Shown here: positions 18,336 to 26,184 of the stretch, piece by piece
Position numbering within the stretch: the first letter of the stretch is position 1
Layout: each line of letters begins with the position of its first letter
The notes under the pieces: model-generated
What the model was told of the DNA's origin: nothing
The model's database searches: none
Seen by the model: the letters and a program-made list of their open reading frames with translations, nothing else
Made by a program: the position numbers and the translations under genes
Assembly: GCA_002331625.1 (NCBI GenBank)
Contig: DCZN01000078.1
Coordinates: 784 to 64,783, forward strand
Direction: 5' to 3'
DNA from: Nitrospira sp. UBA2083
GTDB taxonomy: Bacteria > Nitrospirota > Nitrospiria > Nitrospirales > Nitrospiraceae
Length of the DNA stretch: 64,000 nucleotides

Positions 18336-19550
18336 ATGGATCCAATGAATGAATGGTACGCACTCTGGAGTGTTTGGGAATATCTGACTCAAGATGTTGC
18401 CGTCATCGGTGGGCTGCAAAGTCCGATGCTGAGTTGGATCGGGGTCATCGGTATTCTGAGTCTGTGTTGTTGGCATAGTGTCAGGCTTTTTCAAGGGGTC
18501 TGGCGGATTCGACAGGCGGTCTCACGAATTCAGTCCAAGATCTCCGCCATCCTGCTGGCACGTCAACAGCAATCCACAGAATGGTGTGCGGTTCCGGGGT
18601 TGATGAAGAAGCGGGCACGCTCAGAAGGCTCGTCAGAAGCTCGGCGTGATCTCGATGATCTTCAAACGCTCGATCATGTGATGCATTCGGAGAAAGCATT
18701 TACGGCGGAGTGGCTGTCCTATCGCAAAACGTTTGTTATAGAACAGCCGGCCTGGTTTCTTGAACCGGCGGTGTACAGTCAGAAATCGGCTGCTGAGTTC
18801 TTCTCGTTTGATGCGCTCACGACGGGCTATCTCAATGTCGGATTTTACCGACAACTGCCGTCCTTCTTGACCGGTATGGGGTTAATGTTCACATTTTTAG
18901 CTATTCTCATCGGGCTCGGTAAGCTTCACGCAACTGGGTCTCAGATCGAGGGGATTCAAGGCCTCATCAATGGACTTTCTGGAAAATTCGTCACATCCAT
19001 CGTCGGTCTGGCCTGTGCGAATGCATTCACGGTACTTGAAACCTCACTGTGGCATTGTGTCGCGAACCAACATCGGACGTACATATCGCGGTTGGACGAG
19101 ATCTTCCCTCAACGGACCATCAACCAGCCTTCGCAGGTCTCCGCGGCACCGACTAACTATCCAACCACGCTCGGAAGCCCTGCCCTCCACAATACGACAA
19201 GCCAACTAGTTGAGGGCATGCATCAGCGACTCGGTGCCGCGGTGACTGCCTTAACCAAAGTATCTGACTCTCTCACCGCCATAAGCGCAGCACAAGGAGC
19301 CCAGAAAGGCATCGACTTGCCAGGAGAGATCGGCCATGAGGTCCAGCGAGCCATGAAGTCGGTGATACACCCGTTGGTGGAAGTGATTCAGGATCTCACT
19401 CGTACCATCAAAGGACAATCGTTCTCCACGCAGTTGTCGAAATCGGATATGGAGGCAATGTTTCAGGATCTGAAAACCCACCGGACTGCTACGCTAAAAA
19501 CTCCCGTTCACTCGACAAAAGAACACGATAGCAACAAACTGGTCTCATGA
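18336..19550 (+). CDS. ZorA-like MotA/TolQ/ExbB-family proton-channel protein
   Basis: A 404-residue inner-membrane protein of the MotA/TolQ/ExbB superfamily. Three hydrophobic helices are visible: about 28-50 (PMLSWIGVIGILSLCCWHSV), 178-202 (PSFLTGMGLMFTFLAILIGLG) and 218-240 (FVTSIVGLACANAFTVLE). The PSFLTGMGLMFTFLAILIGL motif with a following SGKF-TSIVGL helix is what ZorA-type stator proteins show. A cytoplasmic segment of about 120 residues separates helices 1 and 2, and a tail of about 165 residues follows helix 3, shorter than in ZorA proteins I know (about 700 residues total). A GAGGAC site precedes ATG 18336. Its partner is 22 bases downstream. Assignment to the ZorA branch is inference. 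Confidence 0.7.
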   Translation: MDPMNEWYALWSVWEYLTQDVAVIGGLQSPMLSWIGVIGILSLCCWHSVRLFQGVWRIRQAVSRIQSKISAILLARQQQSTEWCAVPGLMKKRARSEGSSEARRDLDDLQTLDHVMHSEKAFTAEWLSYRKTFVIEQPAWFLEPAVYSQKSAAEFFSFDALTTGYLNVGFYRQLPSFLTGMGLMFTFLAILIGLGKLHATGSQIEGIQGLINGLSGKFVTSIVGLACANAFTVLETSLWHCVANQHRTYISRLDEIFPQRTINQPSQVSAAPTNYPTTLGSPALHNTTSQLVEGMHQRLGAAVTALTKVSDSLTAISAAQGAQKGIDLPGEIGHEVQRAMKSVIHPLVEVIQDLTRTIKGQSFSTQLSKSDMEAMFQDLKTHRTATLKTPVHSTKEHDSNKLVS

Positions 19551-19572
19551 CGAGTACAAGGGCACACCTTCC

Positions 19573-20214
19573 ATGAAGTCGCAGAAATTCTCTGTCGTGC
19601 GAGAATCTCGTGAGCACTCATCGGCACTGTCCAATGGGGTAGCAGACCTCATGACCTCACTTGCGGTCATCTTCATCCTCTTGTTCGCTGCGTACGTGAC
19701 TCGCGTTGATGAAGGGAAGGCAAGCCCATCCCCGAGCCATACGGATCTCATTGAACACAAACCACTACTCGATCCTCTTGTGCCCAAGTCCGAAGCAAAA
19801 GGGCCAAGCGTTCTGACGGTTACCGTCCCGGATGCTACCCTCAATTTTGAGTTCGGAAAAAGCACGCTACTTCCTTCCGCTGGGGCGTTCCTATCTGAAA
19901 TGATGCCCCAATACGCCACCATTGTGTGTGGGCCAGGAAGTACGGAAGTCGAAGCCTTTGTGATTGAAGGGTATACGGATGATCTTGGAGATGATATTCG
20001 AAACTTGCGACTGAGTCAGGAGCGTTCCTTTGCCGTTCTCGCAAAGAGTCTGGAAGTCATTCGTGAAAAGCTGCCCTGGGCCTATGAATGCTTTTTGCAA
20101 AAAGCCACGGCCAATGGACGTGGAAGGCAACATCTCTTACGCGATGAAGCCGGTGACCTGGACCGAGAGAAGAGTCGCCGTGTGGTATTCAAGATTCACC
20201 TCCGTCCGCAGTAG
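19573..20214 (+). CDS. ZorB-like MotB/OmpA-family peptidoglycan-anchored stator protein
   Basis: A 213-residue protein with a short cytoplasmic N-terminus, one membrane helix (residues about 22-45, GVADLMTSLAVIFILLFAAYV) that carries Asp25 as the likely proton carrier, and a C-terminal OmpA-like peptidoglycan-binding domain. The domain shows LNFEFGKSTLLPSAGAFL, VIEGYTDDLGDDIRNLRLSQERSFAV and REKSRRVVFKI, with the expected Asp and Arg ligands for diaminopimelate. This is the MotB/ZorB layout. With the preceding gene it should form a proton-driven complex. No ZorC, ZorD or ZorE gene follows: the next gene is ksgA on the opposite strand. Confidence 0.75.
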   Translation: MKSQKFSVVRESREHSSALSNGVADLMTSLAVIFILLFAAYVTRVDEGKASPSPSHTDLIEHKPLLDPLVPKSEAKGPSVLTVTVPDATLNFEFGKSTLLPSAGAFLSEMMPQYATIVCGPGSTEVEAFVIEGYTDDLGDDIRNLRLSQERSFAVLAKSLEVIREKLPWAYECFLQKATANGRGRQHLLRDEAGDLDREKSRRVVFKIHLRPQ

Positions 20215-20241
20215 GACGTCGCATCTCAGCCTGCACGCGAA

Positions 20242-21045
20242 TTACGTCAATCCATTCATGTGGTGAGTGAAGGTCAGAAACTGCTCGAGGCTCAGGGTTT
20301 CGGCTCGAACGGTAGGTGGGAGGTGCAGTGCTGTCAAGGCCATTTCTACTTTCCTTGCATCATACCCTTCATCCCGGAGCGAATTCGAGAGGGTCTTCCG
20401 TCGGTGAGCAAAGGCGGCTCTGACAAGGGCGGCGAATTGCTCATCCTCCTGGGGCCTCCTGCCTCTCAGGTCATGTGTCCGCAGCAGAACGACGGCCGAG
20501 TCAACCTCCGGTCTCGGGCGGAAACATTGTCCAGAGACCTTGAATGCCTTCGAAATATGCGCTGCATATTGAGCCATTACGGACAGGACGCCGTAGTCTG
20601 AACTCCCAGGTTTCGCAACAAGGCGGTTCGCAACCTCGTTCTGTAGCATCAGGATCAGGCGAGCAAAGCGAGTGCCCTGAGCGAGAAGGCGGAAAAGGAG
20701 GGGGGTGGATAGATAATAGGGAAGATTCGCCACGACAATGGTGCCGATCGGCAAATGCTCAAGTGGAGTGGTCAGGGCATCACCGAGGATGAGCCTGAGG
20801 TTGTGCAAATGCACAGCGCGTTCCGTGAGGAACGCATGGAGGCGAGGATCAACTTCAATTGCGGTCACATGGCCGGCAGCGTGACACAGGGCTTCCGTCA
20901 GGATGCCGCGACCGGGTCCAATTTCTAGGACGGCATCAGTCGTCGTCAGCTCGGCCAACGTAATAATCTTGCGAACGATGTTCGGATCAATCAGAAAATT
21001 CTGACCCAGGCGCTTGATCGCAGGAGGGGGAGAAATTGGAGTCAC
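20242..21045 (-). CDS. rsmA: 16S rRNA dimethyladenosine transferase (KsgA/RsmA)
   Basis: KsgA (267 residues) dimethylates two adjacent adenines near the 3' end of 16S rRNA using S-adenosylmethionine, a late step in small-subunit assembly. Motifs: LGQNFLIDPNIVRKI, VLEIGPGRGILTEAL (SAM binding), VTAIEVDPRL, VVANLPYYLSTPLL (NLPY catalytic motif) and RPRPEVDSAVV. It is the last gene of a five-gene minus-strand operon that includes pdxA; pdxA-ksgA linkage is also classical in enterobacteria. Three bases separate it from the small gene upstream. Confidence 0.95.
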   Translation of the reverse strand: MTPISPPPAIKRLGQNFLIDPNIVRKIITLAELTTTDAVLEIGPGRGILTEALCHAAGHVTAIEVDPRLHAFLTERAVHLHNLRLILGDALTTPLEHLPIGTIVVANLPYYLSTPLLFRLLAQGTRFARLILMLQNEVANRLVAKPGSSDYGVLSVMAQYAAHISKAFKVSGQCFRPRPEVDSAVVLLRTHDLRGRRPQEDEQFAALVRAAFAHRRKTLSNSLRDEGYDARKVEMALTALHLPPTVRAETLSLEQFLTFTHHMNGLT

Positions 21046-21048
21046 CCC

Positions 21049-21366
21049 TCAACTCCCGGTTGAGGGCGAGTGGGCCAGTTTGCGGGCTAGGATGACAAGT
21101 GGAGCACGGTAACAATCCACAAGGTCAGTAAATTCCTCGAGCAAGTCATTCGTGAACGAGGGGCCTGGTCGGAGTGCGGCGAATGTCTGCCCCTCCTCGT
21201 ACCCTACAGTATCGGAGATCAGAGCGGCAGTACGTGCTTTCCATTTTGCCACTCGTTCGGTTCCTGCGACCGTGTTCAGATCGCTCATGGTCTGGGTGGC
21301 GAGAGCGTCAAGCTCCTCGATCTGCCGCTGAATGACAGCCAACCCTGTGGCTTCAGGAGACGACAC
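21049..21366 (-). CDS. Small hypothetical protein between pdxA and ksgA
   Basis: A 105-residue soluble, mostly helical protein with no recognised family. The start is a GTG at 21366 inside the end of pdxA (14-base overlap) with AGGAAGGG a little upstream; the stop lies three bases before ksgA. Charged helices (IQRQIEELDALATQTMSDLN, ERVAKWKARTAALI) and a C-terminal helix ending in ARKLAHSPS are visible. No signal peptide. Tight packing in the operon argues that it is a real gene; its function is not known. Confidence 0.65.
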   Translation of the reverse strand: MSSPEATGLAVIQRQIEELDALATQTMSDLNTVAGTERVAKWKARTAALISDTVGYEEGQTFAALRPGPSFTNDLLEEFTDLVDCYRAPLVILARKLAHSPSTGS

Positions 21367-22423
21367 GTTTGGGACGTCCCTTCCTGACTCGCCGTTGTGC
21401 GAGCATCGCGGCCAACGTGACGGCCTCGATCAAACTGCCTGGGTCGGCCATACCCTTGCCGACGATATCAAAGGCTGTTCCGTGATCAACCGATGTACGA
21501 ATGATGGGTAATCCTACGGTCAGGTTGACACATGTACCGAACGCCACGAGTTTCAGCGGGATGAGCCCCTGATCGTGGTACAAGGCGACAACCCCGTCAT
21601 ACTGTCCTCGCGCCGCCTTCCCAAACAGTGTGTCCGCCGGCAATGGATCACTTGCCGAGATGCCCCGTTTACGGGCTGCCCGTGCGGCAGGAAGAATGAC
21701 ACGCGATTCTTCATCACCAAACAACCCGTGCTCACCCGCATGTGGATTCAGAGCAGCCACACCGATCTTGGGGCGTTTGACTCCAAACAGTGATGAGAGC
21801 CCCAGATGAGCCAGGCGGATGGCTTGTTCAATCTTGGCTTGGGTAAGGTGGGATGCGAGATCTCGAATAGCAAGATGTGTGGTGACAAACATGATACGTA
21901 ACGGTCCACCCACGATCATCATGCCTGATTCGCGTGTATGAGTCAGATCGGCCAGAAGTTCGGTATGGCCTGGATAGCGACAGCCGGCCATATTGATCGC
22001 TTCCTTGTTGATGGGAGCTGTTACGATCCCATCAACACAGCCAAGTTGAGCCAATTCAACAGCTTTTTTGATAAACGCGACCGACGCGGCACCTGTTTCT
22101 TCTGCCGCGACGCCACGTGTGAATTTCCTCAACGGCGTTTCCAGCGGATCCAACACCGCTACCGTTCTTCTCCGCGGTACTGCCGTTTGATGGTCGTCAA
22201 CTCGGAGCACGTTCAGGTTGAGCCTCAATGCCTGAATTGTCTGCTTCATCACGGGATATGACCCGATGACGATCGGCAGGCAGAGGTTGTGTAGCTGAGG
22301 CCGTGACAAGGCTTTGGCAATGACCTCAGGTCCGATCCCGGCAGGGTCGCCCATTGTGATACCAAGCAATGGAAGCCGTGGCTGTGCGGAAACTCGCCGA
22401 GAAGATGGTTTTTTAGTGGGCAT
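21353..22423 (-). CDS. pdxA: 4-hydroxythreonine-4-phosphate dehydrogenase
   Basis: PdxA (356 residues) oxidises 4-phospho-hydroxy-L-threonine with NAD in the DXP-dependent pyridoxal phosphate pathway. Motifs: LLGITMGDPAGIGPEVIAKAL at the N-terminus, VDGIVTAPINKEAINMAGCRYPGHTELLA with metal-binding His, VVALYHDQGLIPLKLVAF and LPIIRTSVDHGTAFDIVGKG with the other His ligands. Overlaps the end of the exchanger gene by 11 bases and the small downstream gene by 14, consistent with a coupled operon. Confidence 0.95.
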   Translation of the reverse strand: MPTKKPSSRRVSAQPRLPLLGITMGDPAGIGPEVIAKALSRPQLHNLCLPIVIGSYPVMKQTIQALRLNLNVLRVDDHQTAVPRRRTVAVLDPLETPLRKFTRGVAAEETGAASVAFIKKAVELAQLGCVDGIVTAPINKEAINMAGCRYPGHTELLADLTHTRESGMMIVGGPLRIMFVTTHLAIRDLASHLTQAKIEQAIRLAHLGLSSLFGVKRPKIGVAALNPHAGEHGLFGDEESRVILPAARAARKRGISASDPLPADTLFGKAARGQYDGVVALYHDQGLIPLKLVAFGTCVNLTVGLPIIRTSVDHGTAFDIVGKGMADPGSLIEAVTLAAMLAQRRVRKGRPKRVVS

Positions 22424-23420
22424 AGAGATAGAGCGTATAGCCGATGTAGAACAGAGATCCTGCCCCCAATAACCACGGCCGCCATCGGCCTCCGATCAAA
22501 ATCTGCAGCATGCACAGTCCTACTGCCTGTACGGCAAGGATCATGGTTGTGAGGGCTGATTGAGCAATCACCCACTCCGTTCCGATTAAGCCGAGAGAAA
22601 CCGGGAGGGTCCCTTGAAACACCATCGCGCCGGTCACGTTGGCGACGGCGAGTCGGTCCTTCTTGCGATACAACCAGAGAAAGCTGTTCGACATCTCCGG
22701 TAGCTCAGTGGCGAGAGGTGCAATGAGCAAAGCCAAAATCAGTGGGGACATCGAGAACAGGCCGGCCATTGACTCCGCGGCCATCACAAACAGGTGCGCA
22801 CCCAGGATCAATCCACCTAAACCCAAGAACGCTTGAAGCGCGATCATCGGGTGCGAGGGGATTGCGGCATGTTTGTCAAAAATGAGCGGATCCAGCTCGC
22901 CGGTCTCTTCCCCATCACCAGTGGACGGTGCGAATTTAAGCTTCATGTAATAGATGTATAAACAGATGAGACCGCCTGCCGCCACGAGGTGGATCAGTCT
23001 GGAGGGGACGAAGGCGCAGCCCAATGCAACAAAGTAGCCGATCATGAAAAACGTGAGGTCCGTCAGCACTTCACGGTAGTCCAGATGGAAACGGTCCGTT
23101 CGCTTGCCGGCTCGCGCATAGAGCAAGACGAGGATCGCTAGAATCGGCAACACCAACGTGCTCAGCATAAAGGGAGCCCCGAGGATGGCCCCTAATCCCA
23201 CTTCGACCTCCTCCATGCTTTCGCCAAAGAAAATGGCGATAATAGGAATGGAGGTTTCGGGCAACGTCGTGCCGATTGCCGCAAAGATACTTCCAACGGC
23301 TCCTTCGGAAATCCCAAGGCGTTTTCCCAACCATTCGATAGCGTTTGTGAACAGGGCACACCCACCGAGCGTGACAGCGACGGAAACAAGAAAGAGAAGA
23401 ACATAATACAGAACGGTCAT
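22413..23420 (-). CDS. Sodium/calcium exchanger-family membrane protein
   Basis: A 335-residue inner-membrane cation antiporter of the Ca2+:cation exchanger family. Two inverted half-repeats are visible: the first has GAVGSIFAAIGTTLPETSIPIIA and the second LILALLIAPLATELPEMSNSFLW, each carrying the acidic alpha-repeat residue within (T/L)PE. About ten hydrophobic helices in total, with a charged loop of about 30 residues (KFAPSTGDGEETGELDPLIFD) in the middle. The ion is not determined. The ATG overlaps the larC stop (ATGA at 23417-23420). Confidence 0.87.
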   Translation of the reverse strand: MTVLYYVLLFLVSVAVTLGGCALFTNAIEWLGKRLGISEGAVGSIFAAIGTTLPETSIPIIAIFFGESMEEVEVGLGAILGAPFMLSTLVLPILAILVLLYARAGKRTDRFHLDYREVLTDLTFFMIGYFVALGCAFVPSRLIHLVAAGGLICLYIYYMKLKFAPSTGDGEETGELDPLIFDKHAAIPSHPMIALQAFLGLGGLILGAHLFVMAAESMAGLFSMSPLILALLIAPLATELPEMSNSFLWLYRKKDRLAVANVTGAMVFQGTLPVSLGLIGTEWVIAQSALTTMILAVQAVGLCMLQILIGGRWRPWLLGAGSLFYIGYTLYLYAH

Positions 23421-24634
23421 GCCCCGCCTCTCAGTCGTTTGGTGTTGGGTTGGCCAGCTTTCTGCCGATAGGCCAACATGGCTTCTTCCATGATAGTGTT
23501 CAGAGGGCGGCCGGTTCGTTTAGCGATGTTCTTGCAGTCGATATACTCCGGTGCTGCCTTTTCCCATCCGGCACCGACGGCGGCGACCTTCATACGAATC
23601 ACCCCTCCTTGAGTTGTGACAGGGACAACGCGACGAGGCAGGATCTGTCGAGTGACCTCCTGAACCCGCGCGCCGAGGGTTGAGGTTTCCTGGAACAGGA
23701 CGTCAAGGACTGCGTCGGTGTGTTCCTTTTTCGCAAGGCAGCTCAGCAGGACGCCTGGTCGGCTTTTTTTCATCACGACGGGTACCAACGCGACATCGAC
23801 GGCACCGAGATCAAAGAGTTGCTCCATGATGTGTTCATAGGTCTGCGGACTGACATCATCGAGATTGGTTTCTATCTGCATGATCTGCTCAATCTGGCGT
23901 GTCCCCGGGGTAGAGTCTTCTTGTAGAAACACACGCAAGGCATTCGGCCACCCTGCTGGATTACGATCACCGGCTCCATAGCCGACGGCGATGCTTTTCA
24001 TCATCGGCATGGGGCCGAACTCAGATGCCAACGTCCGCATCAGGGCCACGCCGGTGGGAGTCGCAAACTCGTACCGCGGGCCGTCTGAATAGATCGGAAT
24101 CCCTCTGGCCAAAGCCGTGACAGCTGGCCCGGGGACCGGTAAGAGGCCGTGGGAAGTCCGAATTGAACCGGCTCCCACATTGATGGCTGAAGAGGTGATG
24201 CGGGTGGTGTTGAGAAGATAGCAGCCTAGCACCCCACCGACGACATCGATAAATGAATCCATCACTCCTACTTCGTGAAAGTGGACATCCTTCACAGGGA
24301 CCTGATGCGCCAGGCTTTCAGCCTCAGCCAGTCGGTCGAAGACGGCCAGACTCCGTTCCTTGACTGGGCCTGGCAACGTACTTCTCAAAATGATGTTCCG
24401 AATACGGGAGAGTGCCAATGGCCGTTGGAACCCCTGTCGGATGATGACGTCCACCTTGACGGCATGGAGCGCTTCCCGATGAACCTCTCGCTTTCGCAAG
24501 GTGAATCCGGAAAGCTTCAAACGTTTGAGGCCGGCGAGCAAGTCTGACCATGGTAACCCCACACTGACCAACGCGCCCAAGACCATGTCACCGCTGACTC
24601 CGGAGAAACAATCAAAATGCAGATGTCGGCCCAC
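23417..24634 (-). CDS. larC: Nickel insertion protein LarC
   Basis: LarC (405 residues, old name DUF111) inserts Ni into the pyridinium-dithiocarboxylate precursor of the nickel-pincer nucleotide cofactor used by lactate racemase and related enzymes. The N-terminal HFDCFSGVSGDMVLGAL motif, VKDVHFHEVGVMDSFIDVVG with His-rich segment, and QIETNLDDVSPQTYEHIMEQLFDLGAVDV in the C-terminal half are diagnostic. Start GTG 24634. First gene of the minus-strand operon to ksgA. LarB lies at 25.4-26.2 kb; LarE and any racemase are not in this window. Confidence 0.93.
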   Translation of the reverse strand: MGRHLHFDCFSGVSGDMVLGALVSVGLPWSDLLAGLKRLKLSGFTLRKREVHREALHAVKVDVIIRQGFQRPLALSRIRNIILRSTLPGPVKERSLAVFDRLAEAESLAHQVPVKDVHFHEVGVMDSFIDVVGGVLGCYLLNTTRITSSAINVGAGSIRTSHGLLPVPGPAVTALARGIPIYSDGPRYEFATPTGVALMRTLASEFGPMPMMKSIAVGYGAGDRNPAGWPNALRVFLQEDSTPGTRQIEQIMQIETNLDDVSPQTYEHIMEQLFDLGAVDVALVPVVMKKSRPGVLLSCLAKKEHTDAVLDVLFQETSTLGARVQEVTRQILPRRVVPVTTQGGVIRMKVAAVGAGWEKAAPEYIDCKNIAKRTGRPLNTIMEEAMLAYRQKAGQPNTKRLRGGA

Positions 24635-24839
24635 GTCGGTCCTTTCATCGGTGCGAAAAACAGCCGCACATCTTACCGAAGGCGTGGACGAACGGCAATC
24701 GTTGGTTCATTCTTGACGCTTCGTTGACAGGCTAGAAAGCCTATGTTATCCCCCTTAGAAATACGGTTGGCTTGTGATGACGGGTTTATCCGGCGCAGGT
24801 TCCTTCATCACCCATAAACCAAATTCGAGGTCGGTGACG

Positions 24840-25361
24840 ATGTTCAACGAGCTACGACGGCACGGGCTGTTGATTGTACAACTGGCGATATGCAGTTCCA
24901 TGATGGCCTTGCTCCCAGTCGACGGTGACGCGAAGGAGAAGCCTTCTCGTGTTCCGCGGTCCGAGCCGGAGCTCAGAATTGTGGATCTCAACGTCACACC
25001 GACGCCGTATGAACTGGGGAACGGGCCTCTGCAATTTTCCGTCACGGTCCGGCTTCCACGAGACGTGGATCGAGACGCGATTCTGGAGGTGACCTCGCTC
25101 ATTAGCTCCCCTTCGAAGACCTCGCTTCGGTTTCTCACCCACCGACTCCCCCTCCAAGTCCCTTTAGCTGTCGATGGTGAGACTGGGCGATCAAAAGTTT
25201 CCGTCGACCTCGCTTGGGATGGCCAGGATCACCGTAAGCAACCAGCCGGATCGGGCACATATTCCTATGAAGTTCGGACAAAATTACTGGCGAATGGGGA
25301 GAAAGGGTTACGTACGCTGATGGTCGCCTGGCCGAAGCGAGGCACGTTGGAAGTGAAGTAG
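24840..25361 (+). CDS. Secreted protein with FlgD/Ig-like fold
   Basis: A 173-residue exported protein from ATG 24840; an in-frame ATG at 24774 would add an unlikely hydrophilic lead. The signal segment is HGLLIVQLAICSSMMALLPVDGDA. The mature part is beta-rich: LRIVDLNVTPTPYELGNGPLQFSVTVRLP followed by VSVDLAWDGQDHRKQPAGSGTYSYEVRTKLL, which resembles the Ig-like strand-turn of FlgD (W-G-x-D-x-x-G-x-x-x-x-x-G-x-Y). It sits alone on the plus strand between larC and larB. No function can be assigned. Confidence 0.65.
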   Translation: MFNELRRHGLLIVQLAICSSMMALLPVDGDAKEKPSRVPRSEPELRIVDLNVTPTPYELGNGPLQFSVTVRLPRDVDRDAILEVTSLISSPSKTSLRFLTHRLPLQVPLAVDGETGRSKVSVDLAWDGQDHRKQPAGSGTYSYEVRTKLLANGEKGLRTLMVAWPKRGTLEVK

Positions 25362-25422
25362 CGCATGGTCATGGTGAGGAATACGGGCGAGGTGGCAGCG
25401 ATCAGACATTTCGGGGCGCTTC

Positions 25423-26184
25423 TCACTCGTCGCGTTTCACCGCCAACAGATTAATCCGATGCGCGAGGCAGGCTGCACCGAATCCATTGTCGATATTCAT
25501 GACCCCAACGCCGGCAGCGCACGAATTGAGCATCGTCAATAACGCGGCCACTCCACTAAAACTTGCCCCATACCCTCGGCTGGTTGGGACTGCGATGACT
25601 GGGCAATGAACCAGACCCCCCACGACACTCGGCAAGACGCCGTCCATACCGGCGACGACGACCACGACCTGCGCCTCAAATAAGCGGTCCTTCTTTCCGA
25701 GTAGGCGATGGATCCCTGCGACTCCGACGTCATACAATCGTTCAACCCGGCTCCCCATCACCTCTGCCGTGATCCGGGCTTCCTCCGCTACCGGCACATC
25801 CGCTGTGCCGGCGGTGACGACGAGGATATGGCCCAGCCGCTTCTGTCGCGCCGGATGAATCGCGACGAGGCGAGCGTCAGGATAGTAGCGTGCCCGTCGA
25901 TCGATGCGGCGAATGGCCCGTGCGACCGTTGGGTCGGCGCGGGTGGCGAGAAACGGCCCCGCTTTCTTGATGAGGGCTCGCGCAATGGCGATGACCTGTG
26001 CCGTGGTTTTCCCCTCACACAAGACGACTTCCGGAAATCCCTGGCGTAATGATCGATGATGGTCCAGTGAGGCGAACCCAAGATCCTCAAAAGGCAATGA
26101 TCGCAAGCGCTGGATCGCCTGTCCGACGGTGACCTGTCCTTGACGCACCTGCTGCAGGAGTTGTTCGAGCCCTTCCGGATTCAT
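25423..26184 (-). CDS. larB: Pyridinium-3,5-biscarboxylic acid mononucleotide synthase LarB
   Basis: LarB (253 residues from ATG 26184) carboxylates and hydrolyses nicotinate adenine dinucleotide in the first step of nickel-pincer cofactor synthesis. It belongs to the AIR-carboxylase-like family: FASLDHHRSLRQGFPEVVLCEGKTTAQV, LVVTAGTADVPVAEEARITAEVMG, VVVVAGMDGVLPSVVGGLVHCPVIAVPTSRGYG and LLTMLNSCAAGVGVMNIDNGFGAA. ATG 26184 overlaps the gpsA stop (ATGA); the alternative GTG at 26190 is in frame. Near larC but in a separate transcription unit. Confidence 0.93.
   Translation of the reverse strand: MNPEGLEQLLQQVRQGQVTVGQAIQRLRSLPFEDLGFASLDHHRSLRQGFPEVVLCEGKTTAQVIAIARALIKKAGPFLATRADPTVARAIRRIDRRARYYPDARLVAIHPARQKRLGHILVVTAGTADVPVAEEARITAEVMGSRVERLYDVGVAGIHRLLGKKDRLFEAQVVVVVAGMDGVLPSVVGGLVHCPVIAVPTSRGYGASFSGVAALLTMLNSCAAGVGVMNIDNGFGAACLAHRINLLAVKRDE

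Noticed and set aside
18336-20214. A full Zorya anti-phage system
   Set aside because: Only ZorA- and ZorB-like genes are seen; ZorC/ZorD or ZorE are absent from both flanks, so a complete system cannot be claimed.
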